Assembly: GCA_019022495.1 (NCBI GenBank)
Contig: JAFEKR010000010.1
Coordinates: forward strand, 434,001-498,000
Length of the DNA stretch: 64,000 nucleotides
Origin: Epichloe hybrida
Lineage: Eukaryota; Ascomycota; Sordariomycetes; Hypocreales; Clavicipitaceae
Direction: 5' to 3'
Shown here: in pieces, positions 1-12,541 of the stretch
Layout: each line of letters opens with the position of its first letter
How positions within the stretch are numbered: position 1 is the first letter of the stretch
The notes under the pieces: model-generated
What the model was told of the DNA's origin: nothing
Seen by the model: only the letters and a program-made list of their open reading frames with translations
Database searches by the model: none
Program-made: the position numbers and the translations under genes

Positions 1-2330
1 TAGCTAGAGAATAGCTAGCTTCTAAGGTTCTAAGAATATAATTATAAGTTAGACTTATTATAGAGAGAAGGTATAAAAGTTACTAGTAGTAATAAGAAGG
101 AGATTTATTACTTAACCTAGTAATTTAAATATATTACTAGATTTTATCCTAGTAATAAGGTATTAAAGCTTAAAGAAGTGTAGTAAATTACTTATATATC
201 TCTTTATATATTATAGTTAGTTTACTAATAACTTATTAGTTTTATTAGAATAAAATACTTATAGCTTACTATATAAAGTAAGCTATACTATAGCTAGCTA
301 AAGAGCTAGTACTAATAAAAGAGATAACTTTAAGACTAGTTATATTTATTATAGTAATATTAGTAATAAGGAATACCCTAAGGGCTAACTAAATAAAAGC
401 TAGATTAAACTAAGCTTAAGTAAGAAAGAAGTTTTACTAATTAATAAGGTAGTAATACCTTTAGGATAGTATAGGTATTTTCTTTTTTATTTCTAAAGTT
501 TTAAGAACTCTAGGTTTAATAATATATATACCTAAGGTAATCTTTACTTTAATATCCTTTAGTATATAATAGAGATAAGGATTAGTAAATAAAAGCCTAG
601 TATACTATATATAAGTAAGGTATTATCTCTAATATAAAGGGCATAATTCTCTAGATTTAGGTAAATAATATTCTAGAATACTAGTAATAAGGGCCTATTT
701 TATATATAGCCTATAAGGGTACTAAACTAATTAGGGAGTAGTATATTATTTATTATTTAAGTTACCTTTTATAAGGAACTTACTAATAGAATAGGCTAAG
801 GGTATTATAGGAGTAACTAGGGGTAAAGAAAGGTTAGTTAGATTATAAGGTATATTCTAATAGGAGAATAATTATCTAAGAAGAAGAGTTTAATAGGATA
901 AAGAGAAAGGTATAATAAAATTATAATAGTAAAGGGATAGTATTATATAAGGGAAAGTAAGATATAAAAAGGAACTAAGTAAGATATTTATATATAGTTT
1001 TAAACCTATATTAGGTAATTAATAAACTAGTAAGGGTAAGGCTAAAGACTATAATAAATAATAGGTTAGTAAGGTAAACGCATTATATATACTATAAAAC
1101 TAAGGTATAGAAGTAAGGCAGTTATTATTACTATATAATAGCTAGTGAGGTAAATATATTATATACCTAATAATAATAAGTAAGGAATAGGATTAATTAC
1201 CTATAGGATAATTTATAAGACTATTATAAAAAGGGGACTTATTAGATATACTTAAGTAAGGGTATATATAAGGGCTTAGGCTTTACCTAAGTATATTATA
1301 GATAATAGCAAGGGTAAGGGGTAAGTAAGAATAGGTAAGGAGGAGCTTATTGTGATGATCTAGGCTTTGCCTAGACCTAGCAATATAGGTGTCAATTGCA
1401 CAAGTTACAGGGACTTGTACAATGCGTATTCTTTTGTTACCTTCTATGGCGTAACGGAATTAGGGTTAAACCCACATGGTAGCGCAGGCACCCGCGATTA
1501 GCCTATTAGGGCTAGACCATGACATTTGTACAAGTTATCTAAGGTTATAGGTTTAAACCGGCTACGTGCGCAAGCACTATAGGGCAGCCATAACGGGGTT
1601 CTTCCTAGGCTTATAGGGATAGAAGAGAGGGTCCCTAGGGGATGCGTGGTATTGCTAGCTTATAAGGGGTAAATGGGAAGAAGATCACCTAGGGAAAGGG
1701 CCTATGTGATAATCTAGGCTTTGCCTAGACCTAGCAATATAGGTGTCAATTACACAAGTTACAGGGACTTGTACAATGCGTATTCTTTTGTTGCCTTCTA
1801 TGGCGCAACGGAATTAGAGTCAAACCCACATGGTGGTGCAGGCACCCGCGATTAGCCCATTAGGGCTAGACCATGACACTTATATAAGAAGCTAAGGGGG
1901 TATAAGGGACGCTACTAGGGATAGCCTCTTCTCCTTTCCCTTTTCCTCCTTAAGTCTCTTAATACTATATTAACGCCCTACCGCAGTTGCCTAGGGGCTA
2001 GTCCATAACACCCGCGGTAGTTAATTTTTGAGCGTATCTTTTTGGTGAAGGTACACTTTATCCCCTGAATTATTTTACAAATCTACATGCCCTAGTTTTT
2101 CGTTTCTCTCTAATAGCTATAATTAACTATAAGTAATACTATTATTAAAGAGCTATAGCGAAAATACATAAGGTATATAGTGCTATAAAGAATATTTTTA
2201 TTTTTATATAAAGTACTAGTAATAAATGGTACCTTTTAAACCTAGTCCTTATTGCCCTCGTTTCCTTACTAATAGCTAATTAGCTTAATTCCCCCTGTTA
2301 TGTAAGTTTGTAAAATAATTTAGGGGGTGT
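1..2330. repeat. AT-rich, RIP-degraded repeat block
   Basis: The stretch is dominated by TA, CTA and TAG motifs. I find no CpG in roughly the first 1,070 bases, and CpA and TpG are scarce. No open reading frame of useful length is present. This is what repeat-induced point mutation (C-to-T, preferably at CpA) leaves behind in filamentous ascomycetes. The source element is no longer recognisable. Two structured elements sit inside the block (1351-1878 and 2053-2335) and are listed separately. GC-rich coding DNA begins abruptly at about 2336. Confidence 0.85.
1351..1878. mobile_element. Miniature LTR element (TRIM-like) with target duplication
   Basis: Two direct repeats of 174 bp (1351-1524 and 1705-1878) begin TGTGAT and end CATGACA, so they have the TG...CA ends of retroviral-type LTRs. 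They flank only 180 bp of non-coding DNA. The element is bounded by a perfect 5-bp direct repeat CTTAT (1346-1350 and 1879-1883), as expected for integrase-made target duplication. A purine-rich AGGGAAAGGG at 1691-1700 lies just before the right LTR, like a polypurine tract. The two LTRs have equal length and differ at nine sites by my count. All nine are transitions, and seven are CpA/TpG versus TpA, which fits RIP after insertion. There is no coding capacity, so it is a non-autonomous terminal-repeat element. The element family is not identified. Confidence 0.85.
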
Positions 2331-2335
2331 AGTGT
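2053..2335. mobile_element. MITE-like element with 37-bp terminal inverted repeats
   Basis: Positions 2053-2089 and 2299-2335 are imperfect inverted copies (about 30 of 37 positions agree) sharing the core AATTATTTTACAAA. The 209 bp between them is AT-rich and has no coding capacity. The size and structure suggest a non-autonomous DNA transposon. A TA precedes the left CACT end, but the right flank reads TG, so a TA target duplication (pogo/Tc1 style) is possible but not proven. The right terminus lies 10 bp before the first ATG of the truncated opsin reading frame. Confidence 0.65.
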
Positions 2336-2786
2336 GAGGCCTCGCATGTCACGACTTCAGTTTACATTCGGCTGTGTCGCGTTCCTCATCATCGTGTGGA
2401 ACGTCGCATGGGTCGGGCGCCGGCATGCCAATGCGCTAGGCAGCGATGTCAGCAAGGTATACCTCATCACCTCGGTTTGGACTCTGGGCCTGTGGTTCTT
2501 GTATCCTATTGCGTGGGGAGTGAGCGAGGGTGGAAACGTCATTTCGCCGGACTCCGAAGCGGCATTTTATGGAACGCTGGATGTGTTGGCCAAGCCCATC
2601 TTTGGCATCTTGTTTCTCTGGGGTCATAGAAACATCTCGGCTGCGCGGTTGGGGCTCGCCATTCGTGATTATCAGGAGGTGCCGCGCGCGGCGTTGCTTC
2701 ATGAGAAGGGTGAACCTGTGCCTGGGGCGCGTAGTGGCGTTCATACTGGTGCAGGTGCTGAGCCTGCGGTGATTGGGGGTGCGTGA
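2336..2786 (+). pseudogene. 3' half of a fungal microbial-rhodopsin (opsin) gene, 5' truncated
   Basis: The first ATG (2346) opens 146 residues that match the last three transmembrane helices (E-G) of fungal opsins of the NOP-1 type. Helix F carries LYPIAWGVSEGGN. Helix G carries DVLAKPIFG, with the lysine that would form the retinal Schiff base. The soluble tail follows and ends in TGA. Helices A-D, including the proton acceptor and donor positions of helix C, are absent. Upstream there is only the terminal repeat of a MITE-like element and RIP-degraded DNA. The retained part is undamaged and has normal codon use. A truncated protein of this kind should not fold as a rhodopsin, so I call it a gene relic. 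The family assignment is confident; lack of function is inferred. Confidence 0.8.
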
Positions 2787-4693
2787 ACTTGATGAGTGAG
2801 CACAAAATATGTGAAATTGGGTGTTTTTTTTTTCCAAGTATGGTTGTGTCGATGGGTGGAGGTTGTGGTGTTGCGATGGCACGGGGAGCTGGAGGTTCGG
2901 TTTGGCCGTTGACAGGTTGAGGTTCAGTGTTTCAGATGAAGCTTTTATACCCATTCTAATATGCATAATTCGATATTTATTATATGTTGATCGCCGAAAC
3001 GATGCAAAATGCATAAACTTGACAATGCAGACGACGATCCAGCCCAGAACGAAACTGTCAAAGCCTCCAGGAAAGGCTGAAGAAGGTTGACGGATAAAGC
3101 CGAACGAAGGCTCATAGCCGCGACGAATATAGACCGAAGAAGCATTGTTTTTTCTTTCTTGTTGGTATTTCTTTCTGTTATGCTACCATTAGATTGTGTA
3201 GATCCTGTATAACGGACTCAAGGTTCTTATAGTTCTATTCAAGTTTAGTGTCATTATATCACCAAGACCGCGAGGAGCAGTCCTCGTGATCTATATAACT
3301 GATGCTTGATAGAGATACACACTGCTTCTGTTTGGGCACCCCGAACTGTCAATAATACCGAGAAAAGCTCCTGATAAGGGATTTTTTTATTATAAACCAT
3401 GAACAACGATAACAAACTACGTCACTAATAGAGGGCCGGCTTACTAGAGTGGTGCTTGCTAAATATTGAGGCTCAAAGTCGCGACCCAATAGCGGACGGG
3501 ATGTAAATGAAAAGAATTGGTTTAAGAATTGAGCTTAAAAACAATATAGCTCTTAAGAAGCGTTGAGTAGAGGATCTATGATATTTCAAGTCAAACTTCA
3601 ATTCCGAGGCATTATAGCCAATTCTACCTGACAATACCTTGGTGCGCTATAATCGTTTATTTGCTGCAATCTTACAAAAGGCTTCACATCCTTCACATCC
3701 TTCCCGTCATCCACATCTAACATATTCCCAAATCATTCGCCCCCCCTTGCTTCAACATGCCTCATCCTGTCCTTATAATCAACTCGATAGGGCAAATCAG
3801 CAGACGAGTCTTCACCAAGGAAACAAGGAAAAGCCAAGGCGCCGTTTGACGCTCCGATGCTTTGCGCGGTGACCGAGAAAACGAATTCATAAATTTAACG
3901 TGCTGAGCCTGGGGCAGAACAAGAAAACAGCATCCATCACTTCAAGAAAGACAATCGAACTACGATGAGACCATCAAAGTCAAAGCTACCTTCTCGCAAG
4001 GGTCGGTCACACCCAGTGGGCTATTGCACCTGCTCCGTGTCCTTCTCAAATACACTTCACTCGCGACTGACCAGGAGCAGACTTGGTAGAGCTAAGAACC
4101 AGCGTTACTCTGGATCCAGGATCAATCACTGGGCAGCAGGTAAATGTGAAGCTTTTCAGTATTGCCATTGATCGCTGGGGACAGCGTGCTAGAATGGCCG
4201 AGTCATTGTATCGATCGGAGCGAGACTCGGCGAGGCCTCACTTGTGCTCGATGGATACTGCCCCGTCGAGGCCAGGCGAGAAACCCATATGACCTCTCTC
4301 GAATGGAACGGTGGGCAGAATTTTATAATGTATTGATAAAGCTTTGATTCGCTAGCTGTTCGTGGGTTTGTCGTTTAGGTAGCTAAAACGCCTAGGTAAA
4401 GAGGTATGCTGATAGGCTTACTATCTGGCATGTTAAATCGTTTTAAAGCCTCTGAGATATACCAAGATTAGTGGATTTTAAGCACTCTATTAGGTCTACC
4501 TCAAACGATTTAAACCCCTAAGAAGACGTAAATAGAGGCAAAATCAATCAAGTAAAGCCACGCTAAAGCTGGGTAAATGAGCTGGTACACCGCAAATTCC
4601 AACGCTATCCTCATCCTCGCTCGCTCTAGAAATCGTGAAATGGTCATGTCCCATGTGCTCAGTTCCGAAGCATGCCTGTGTATGCATAAGTCA
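2787..4693. other. Gene-free stretch
   Basis: No convincing gene is visible. The segment around 3240-3370 (GATCTATATAA and flanking bases) has the look of an old LTR fragment, but I could not delimit it. Positions 4370-4560 are AT-rich and carry a weak inverted similarity around two ATCGTTT-like segments, again suggesting repeat remnants. Short open frames at 3639-4347 have no features of real proteins. Confidence 0.4.
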
Positions 4694-6662
4694 TCAGAAA
4701 CTCTTCTCCCATGCTCCCCACCATATGCCCATGTTTGCTGCCACGACTAGGTCAAGCATCTTCAATCCTTCGTCGTGTATGATCAACTTGCCCAGCTTGG
4801 CTGTTTTCCCCCGATTACCACCGCCAGCCCGCTCGCTACCCAGGTTCAGTCCAAAGGGGGAGACAGCTCCGTCGTCTCTTGCATTACAACTGTTGTTACC
4901 CAGCGATCCGTCGTCTTGTTTGAAAAGCTTTTCGAGATTACCTTTCCACTGCTCCCCACGTTCTACAAAAAGCTCCGAAGAGGGAAGATTAAATCGCAAC
5001 TCGCTCACCGTTTTCCCCGAAGACGCCAAGAACTTTGCTGGACCGTGGCTGGCGACCAGGGGATTGTAATTGCTGCTGGTGCCGAGCTCTTGGGGAGTGT
5101 GTCGGCAAACGAGACTGCGTCCAGCCTGACCTGTTTGAAAATCACATTTACCACTCCACGGGCTCGAGAACACGTATCCTCGAGGTTTCATGCCGGGTGG
5201 GGGTAGTCCATCAGTGGCAACAGCTTCGACGTTGTCCGACTTTTCACTGGTATTCGATGCGACTGATCCAACGCTGTCACTTCGATGGCGGGTCAACTTG
5301 TTGAGTCCAGTCTGCTCCAGACGCTGAATGGTCTTCCGCAACTTCTTGGCGAAACTCTGCGAGTATTCCATGAGCAACTGCCGTGAAAAGACGCCAACCT
5401 CGCCTCGGGAGGTGTTGCGATCACCGGCGTTGCTGCGTGTCATTGCGGCGAGGGCTGCGTCCAAACCGTTTTCCGCGAGACTGTTCTTCTTGCGGGACAT
5501 GGTCCGGAATTTGGCGTACCCAGAGTTCTCGAGCTCTATATTTATGGACGGGTGGGGATGCAGCAATGGAGTCGATAGGTGACCCCAAGTCGAGGCCGAC
5601 TGAGCTTCTCGTTCATCGCCAGCGTCTACAGGGTCGAGCTGTCGTGAGGAGACTCTACCAACATTCCACTGACTTCTAGAGCTCGGATCCCGGCGGACAA
5701 TTGTCAGGGTGAATGGCGTGCCAGTTCCACTGATTGAAGTAATGCTGTCATTTCGGGGTGATGGGGAACGACTGGGTGCAGAATCAGCAGCCCGGGACCG
5801 GATCGCGTTTGAATGTGCAAACGAGCCTTGGACGCCTCCGGGCTGTGGGACAGGCGTCTCCAGAGGTAAGACTGGCAGTTGTTTCCCCGGGTGCTCAGGT
5901 GAGCCATCGGCTGTGTCTGCTGAAGAGAGGTCGTCCAGCGGTTGCGTAGGTTTAGAGGAAGCCACATGAACTTCTGGCATTGGACGAGGACCAACAGGCT
6001 TTCTCGTGGGCATTCCAGTGTGTAACCCGGCGGCAGTTCGTTCATGCACTGCTTTTCTATTTGGAGGCGGATCCACCCCAGGCTGACCATGTATTGATGG
6101 CAGTGTTGATATGTCGGGGCACTCGAGTGAGGGGCGAGTGTCCCGACCAAGTCCATCAGCAGCACTCAAAGACTCGAGTCGTGGTGGGTTCGAACTTGTA
6201 GAAATTACGGGCTGTAGAGGTGGCAGGCGTGTTCCATTTGCCAGGCCATCGGGCGTCAAAGCACGAGCTTGGTCGGCGACTGGTTTTCGATGGATCGTGA
6301 GTGGCGACGAGCCGCTTTCTTCACTGGATCGCCATTTGTTGTCCTCACAGATTGATTCGGGAACTTTGACGTGGTCGGCGGGAATCTCCAAATGAATGTA
6401 ATATAGAGAGTTGGTAACATCCTCGCCAGTCACGTTCCGCTCCTGGGGTTTCACCGTGGAGAGAATAACATCTGGTAACAAGACGTTAGAGAGAAATGGA
6501 AATCAATCAGCCCGGGATTTGGAAAGTAAACCTACCTCTGGTGCCCGGCACCCGAGAGATGTAGAGAGTTAGGGGATCTTTTGCCTCATCAGCTGGCTTT
6601 TCGGGATATTGAGGGGGGTTTGCGGCAAGCTCGTTGAGGGCGGTCAAGGACCTGGCCTCCAT
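4694..6662 (-). CDS. Conserved-looking disordered fungal protein, function unknown
   Basis: Two exons (6662-6536 and 6471-4694) joined by a 64-bp GT-AG intron give 634 residues. The start is the ATG at 6662; an earlier in-frame start has no supporting features. Most of the protein is Ser/Pro-rich and probably disordered. Three blocks look ordered: the N-terminus (about residues 31-75, with LTLYISRVPGTRDV then SLYYIH), a block near residue 470 (RGYVFSSPWSGKCDF), and the C-terminal 25 residues (DEGLKMLDLVVAANMGIWW), which may form an amphipathic or interaction helix. A basic segment SFAKKLRKTIQRLEQTGLNK lies in the middle. There is no signal peptide, membrane segment or enzyme motif. I do not recognise a named family. 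It probably belongs to the widely kept but uncharacterised ascomycete proteins. Confidence 0.75.
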
Positions 6663-7092
6663 GGTGGTCGAGTCGGGTCCAGCGAGAGCAAGAGCGTTGT
6701 GGTGACGATGAAGAATTTGCAGAATAACCAAAGTTGGGCATTAATTTAAATAGGCTGGATCCCGGGCTCAGGACAGAGTCAGGTTCTGCCCAAAAGTGCC
6801 ATGCGAGAAGAAACGAGCGTCTGGTGAAGCGAGGGGAACACGAAAGAGGGCAGAGGGACCAAAAGGGAAACAAACGTTGCGCTACCACAAGGAGATGGGG
6901 ATGTTAAAGGGAAAAGAACAAAGACAGGAATGCGAGATGCTAGCAAAGGCGGCTGGCTGCTCAGCCCTCCTATCCGTCATGTCAAGCAGACCCGAAGCTT
7001 TTGACCCGAAGCTTTTGATTGTGTTGCGGGCCATTTTCAACAAACGCCGAATCAACAGATCAAGGGTCCAGACTCCAGCGGCGGTCCAGTGC

Positions 7093-7140
7093 GGTGGTCC
7101 AGGTGGTCCAGGTGGTCCAGGTGGTCCAGCTGGTCCAGCT
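7093..7140. repeat. 9-bp minisatellite (GGTGGTCCA)n
   Basis: About four tandem copies of GGTGGTCCA, followed by two degenerate GCTGGTCCA-type copies. In one frame it would read as a collagen-like Gly-Gly-Pro string, but no gene context supports translation. Confidence 0.8.
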
Positions 7141-7481
7141 GTCCACTTTGTGCTTGACAGCTGTTCGGGGAGTGAGGGACTTACGTCACTGCCCCAGCCT
7201 ACCGGCCCCAAGTGCCCCTCTTGCCGCGTGGCAAGACAACAATCAATCTCTTGTTGCTTTCTTCAGACGGAAGGGCGACAAAAAGAAATGAACGGACGAA
7301 CAGCCAATGCCATATCAGACTATCCGTCGCATCGAGTCAGTGAGTCAGGGCTGTGATGCAGCGTCAGTGCCGAGATTATGCGTCCACCGACATGCATGGC
7401 ATGCAATTCAATTCCATTCCCACCAAAAGCCACAGGAGCGGGTTTCCCCGGGTTTCCAGGCTTGCAAGTCACAACAGGGCG

Positions 7482-7517
7482 CCCTCAATGCCCTCAATGC
7501 CCTCAATGCCCTCAATG
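7482..7517. repeat. 9-bp minisatellite (CCCTCAATG)4
   Basis: Four exact tandem copies of CCCTCAATG in non-coding DNA upstream of the complex I 23-kDa subunit gene. Confidence 0.9.
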
Positions 7518-8568
7518 CGGATTATCGTCACCATGATACTCCCATGATACTGTCTTGCGTGACATGGCCATTCGTAACTCCCCGCGCTCCAAGGGCCATT
7601 TGTCTCGGTAAACCTTTTCATCTGTTCACGTTCATGTTAACAGATCCTGATGTCCATGTCAACGCCGTGGCTGCGCTCTCTTTTATCCTCGTGCATTCCT
7701 GTGTGTGCGTGGTCGTCTTGAATTGCTCCATGACACTCACTGCTCCTTCAATTAAATTGCTACTCGCGCATTCGTTTCATGCAAACCTTCACTCAACTAC
7801 TCAACCCCGTGTACATGACGGACGCAAAGTGCCGATGCGTAATACAGGTAGTGGCTAGTCATGCTGCAGCCAGGGTAATTAATCCCCGTCAGTACGGATT
7901 AGCGCCCAAGTACCCATCAATCGCTCGGTTGGCCAGGGCCTCTAACCACCCATCTTACGGGTTACACAACGTCGTCTATTGATAAACACATGCAGCTTCT
8001 AACAACAAGTCGTGATGCTGGCAAAAAGTATTCCACGGACTGTTCGGAATAACCTACCACATTGACTTGTACGGGGTCACTTAGCAGCTCAAGTTTCGAT
8101 GAGATTGACGACCGCGCCATGAATTATTTGACTAGAAGCTTCCGAAGAGAGTGTGGGAAGAAAGGCATCCGCACAGGCTATTGGAAGCCCAGCAAGTTCC
8201 CGAAATCGCCTTCAATCACAGAAAAGGGACGGACGATCGAGAGTTAACATTTGCATTGTTTTCCATAAAAAAAAACAGCCGGCACTCAATTTTCGTCGCG
8301 GAAAGTGTCTTGAGTTGAAGCGAGCTGTATTGAGATTCAGAATATGGCACGTGCTAGATCACGTGTATAATGGCCACCAATCACGTCCCGATCAATGTAA
8401 TCCCGTAGCATCAAAGCCTCCCGGGCCAAAAGAGAAATCTAGCACGTCAAACTGTCGTCGACAGGCTTCAATCGCTGCCACCTGCACTCTCCTTCCCTAA
8501 AGCCGCGCTACTGGCCCTGGGTCCTTCGTCACACTGCACCTTTTACCATCACGACGTCGAGTTGAATC

Positions 8569-9547
<979 letters not shown>

Positions 9548-10258
9548 ACCACAGACAGTCAATGACGAGCCACCACATATATATTATCGTTGATTCCCTT
9601 TGTATCAATAGTAAAAGGCTGGATGAGGGCGCGTCGTGAATGTAGAGCGGTGGAGCGAGGTCCCAATTGGGAAATGTACATATATTGGCCAAGAGAGCTA
9701 TTATCACTGCATTGTGCGCGCGTATTGCCAGGCAATAATGTGATTTTATGTCCGCCTTGTGAAGCCATACAGCACTATTCCCAAGTTGTTTTGTGGAAAT
9801 ATTTGCAGCGCAAATCACTCTTCACGTATTGACGACGGCCAATTACAGTTCTATTCATGCACCCTAAGAATATGCGAATACAGTAGACTTCGCCCTCCCA
9901 GCGTACGAAACGCATCAACCGAACAGGCAGAAGTCTCGGGCCATCCCATCCCATCGAAAAGCCAACCAATCACGATTCCCCCAACGCCAATCAACCCCTC
10001 CCGACTTACCCACCCATCCCGTATCACGTGACAGAAGCTCCAGCCCAGCCCGACCTCCGTACCAAGTTGCTCAACAAGCCGCCAGCGAGAAATTTATCAC
10101 CAACTCCATCCTCGCGTTCCGTCATATCTAACCCGCGCCATCCCCCATACCCCCCGTCTTCTCCACGCCGGTCAATCGCCAATTGACTCAACTCGCCTCT
10201 TACTCTCTATTCGGCCCATCGACAAGATCCCGGACCACCCACGACCGACAACAACACC

Positions 10259-10895
<637 letters not shown>

Positions 10896-12541
10896 GCGGT
10901 TCTTTTTTTTCCCTAGGAACAACGGAGGCGTCGAGCAGTGAAAAACCGAAACAAGGCATATTTGCTCTACTCCCTTACAAGGGAGGTCCAACTTTATCGC
11001 GCGGTGGGTGTAGGGTTTTTTTTTTTTCTTGTCTCATAGAGGAAATCGGATGAATAAAAGAGAAACAATTTCCAGTATCCTGATTTTAACGTCTTGACCC
11101 GTGAGGCCCCGGTGTGATTTCCCCTCAGTGCTCCGTATTGTGCCCGCTGAATCAAATCAATGGTCAATGGTCAACGGCAGGCGTGAGATTATAGAGACGT
11201 AGTCAATGGTCAACAGGGGTTGTCGTGTCGTGAGATTATGAAGATGTAGTCAATGGTCAACAGGGGTTGTCGTGTCGTGAGATTATAAAGATGTAGTCAA
11301 TGGTCAATGTCGTCGTGTCGTGAGATTATAAAGACGCAGATGACTGATCCCCAGATGGAGCACCAAAGCGAGGCATCACGAACGAACGGACGTCCATTCG
11401 CAAGGTCATGCACGATTTACCAAACAGGGCCGACGCGTCAAAGGCATGACGTACATCTAGCCCATCGACTCGTAACTAACCACCCAGGTGCTGAGGTACG
11501 TACGTAGACATAACTACAAATCAGACTGCTGCCAAATCACATCATATACACAACAGACATGGAGTCCTCTTGAGAAATTCGACAACACCAGACCCATCAA
11601 CTCATGCGCAGCACACGCTGCAATGAATTCAATTGATACGCCATGAACAGATAGATACCAGGAACACCTCTAATTAGTCGGGAAAAAAAGGACAACATGT
11701 GCCAAAAGTAGCCCCCTCCAACCATTTTACGTGCCACACTCCATCGTAACCCGTCTGCGCCTAAGGCGACGGGTGTCATCTCATCGTCACTGAATCTAAG
11801 ACTCCCTCCGTATCCTTGTACATTACCGACCTCGACGCCATGGAATTCGCGGAAAAAGTCCATCCATGGCTGTGCCCAGAAATTTCATTCGAGATCCGTA
11901 TGCCCCAGCTCTCGGAGAAAGCCCAAGTATACGGACTTCATTCGTCAAGAGGTTGGAAAAGCTGATGCTTGCTAAACAAGCCACTACATCTCCTTGAAAT
12001 ATGAAGAAGCAAAAGGCGCCCGAAAATGAATTTGCGTGTCGTCCAAATGCACAAGTTGGCTCCGTCGAGCGTCGTATTTGGTTTCGCTTTTTCGGCTCAG
12101 TTGGAAACAGGCGCACTGCAAATGATCGGACACCACATGACAGAAGCCAAACCGTTGTGTTCAAGGGGGGAAAAAAGACGGAAACAGAGGAGCAACGTAT
12201 AAAATTGAAACCAAACTGTCCACGCCAGAAATTCTTGACAAATAGATTTTAAGCACCTTCACATGAGCCTCCTAATTATTTTGTTCTGTTCCTTTTTGGT
12301 ATCCCGTCGTCATCCCGCCTCGGCATGGCAGAGGCAGCCGATCCGACATGAGTCGCTCGCGGCGTTGTATTCGGGGAAAAAGCAAGTATGAAAGCATTCT
12401 ATGCCATGATATGCAAGGTCGTTGAAGCTCTTCTTCAATCATTCTAGCCACTTCTTCTATCGCAGAGAACAGCGCTGGTGTGTTGCAACAACGAACGCCT
12501 TTTTTTTTTTTTTTTTTTTTTGGCCTCCATAAAAATCCTCA
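10896..12541. other. Gene-free stretch with tandem repeat and poly-T
   Basis: No gene is supported. It holds the tail of the ACP transcript, a 47-bp tandem repeat (11163-11338, listed separately) and a run of about 20 T at 12502-12521 just past the stop codon of the convergent CCCH gene. Short minus-strand open frames at 11597-12164 lack any protein-like features. Confidence 0.5.
11163..11338. repeat. Four-copy tandem repeat, 47-bp unit
   Basis: Each unit begins GTCAATGGTCAA and ends in a GTGAGATTATAAAGA-like segment. Units span 11163-11201 (39 bp, internally shortened), 11202-11248 (47 bp), 11249-11295 (47 bp) and 11296-11338 (43 bp). The two central copies are almost identical. Non-coding. 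Confidence 0.9.

Larger units (their letters stand above)
6663..8568. other. Gene-free stretch between divergent genes
   Basis: This separates the divergent starts of the disordered protein and the complex I 23-kDa subunit, so it should hold both promoters. No gene is seen. Two 9-bp minisatellites are present (7093-7140 and 7482-7517). The rest is unremarkable, mixed-composition DNA. Confidence 0.5.

Noticed and set aside
1430..1510. A-box/B-box-like words inside the LTR (TAGCGCAGG and GGTTAAACCC)
   Set aside because: They are in the wrong order for a tRNA-derived SINE, and the TG...CA ends with a 5-bp target duplication fit an LTR better.
6882..7211. Minus-strand open frame with collagen-like Gly-Pro-Pro repeats
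   Set aside because: The repeats come from a 9-bp minisatellite read in one frame; the flanking codons look random, and there is no start context or splice support.
11597..12164. Minus-strand open frames beside the CCCH gene
   Set aside because: No recognisable domain, no codon bias like neighbouring genes, and no joining splice sites.
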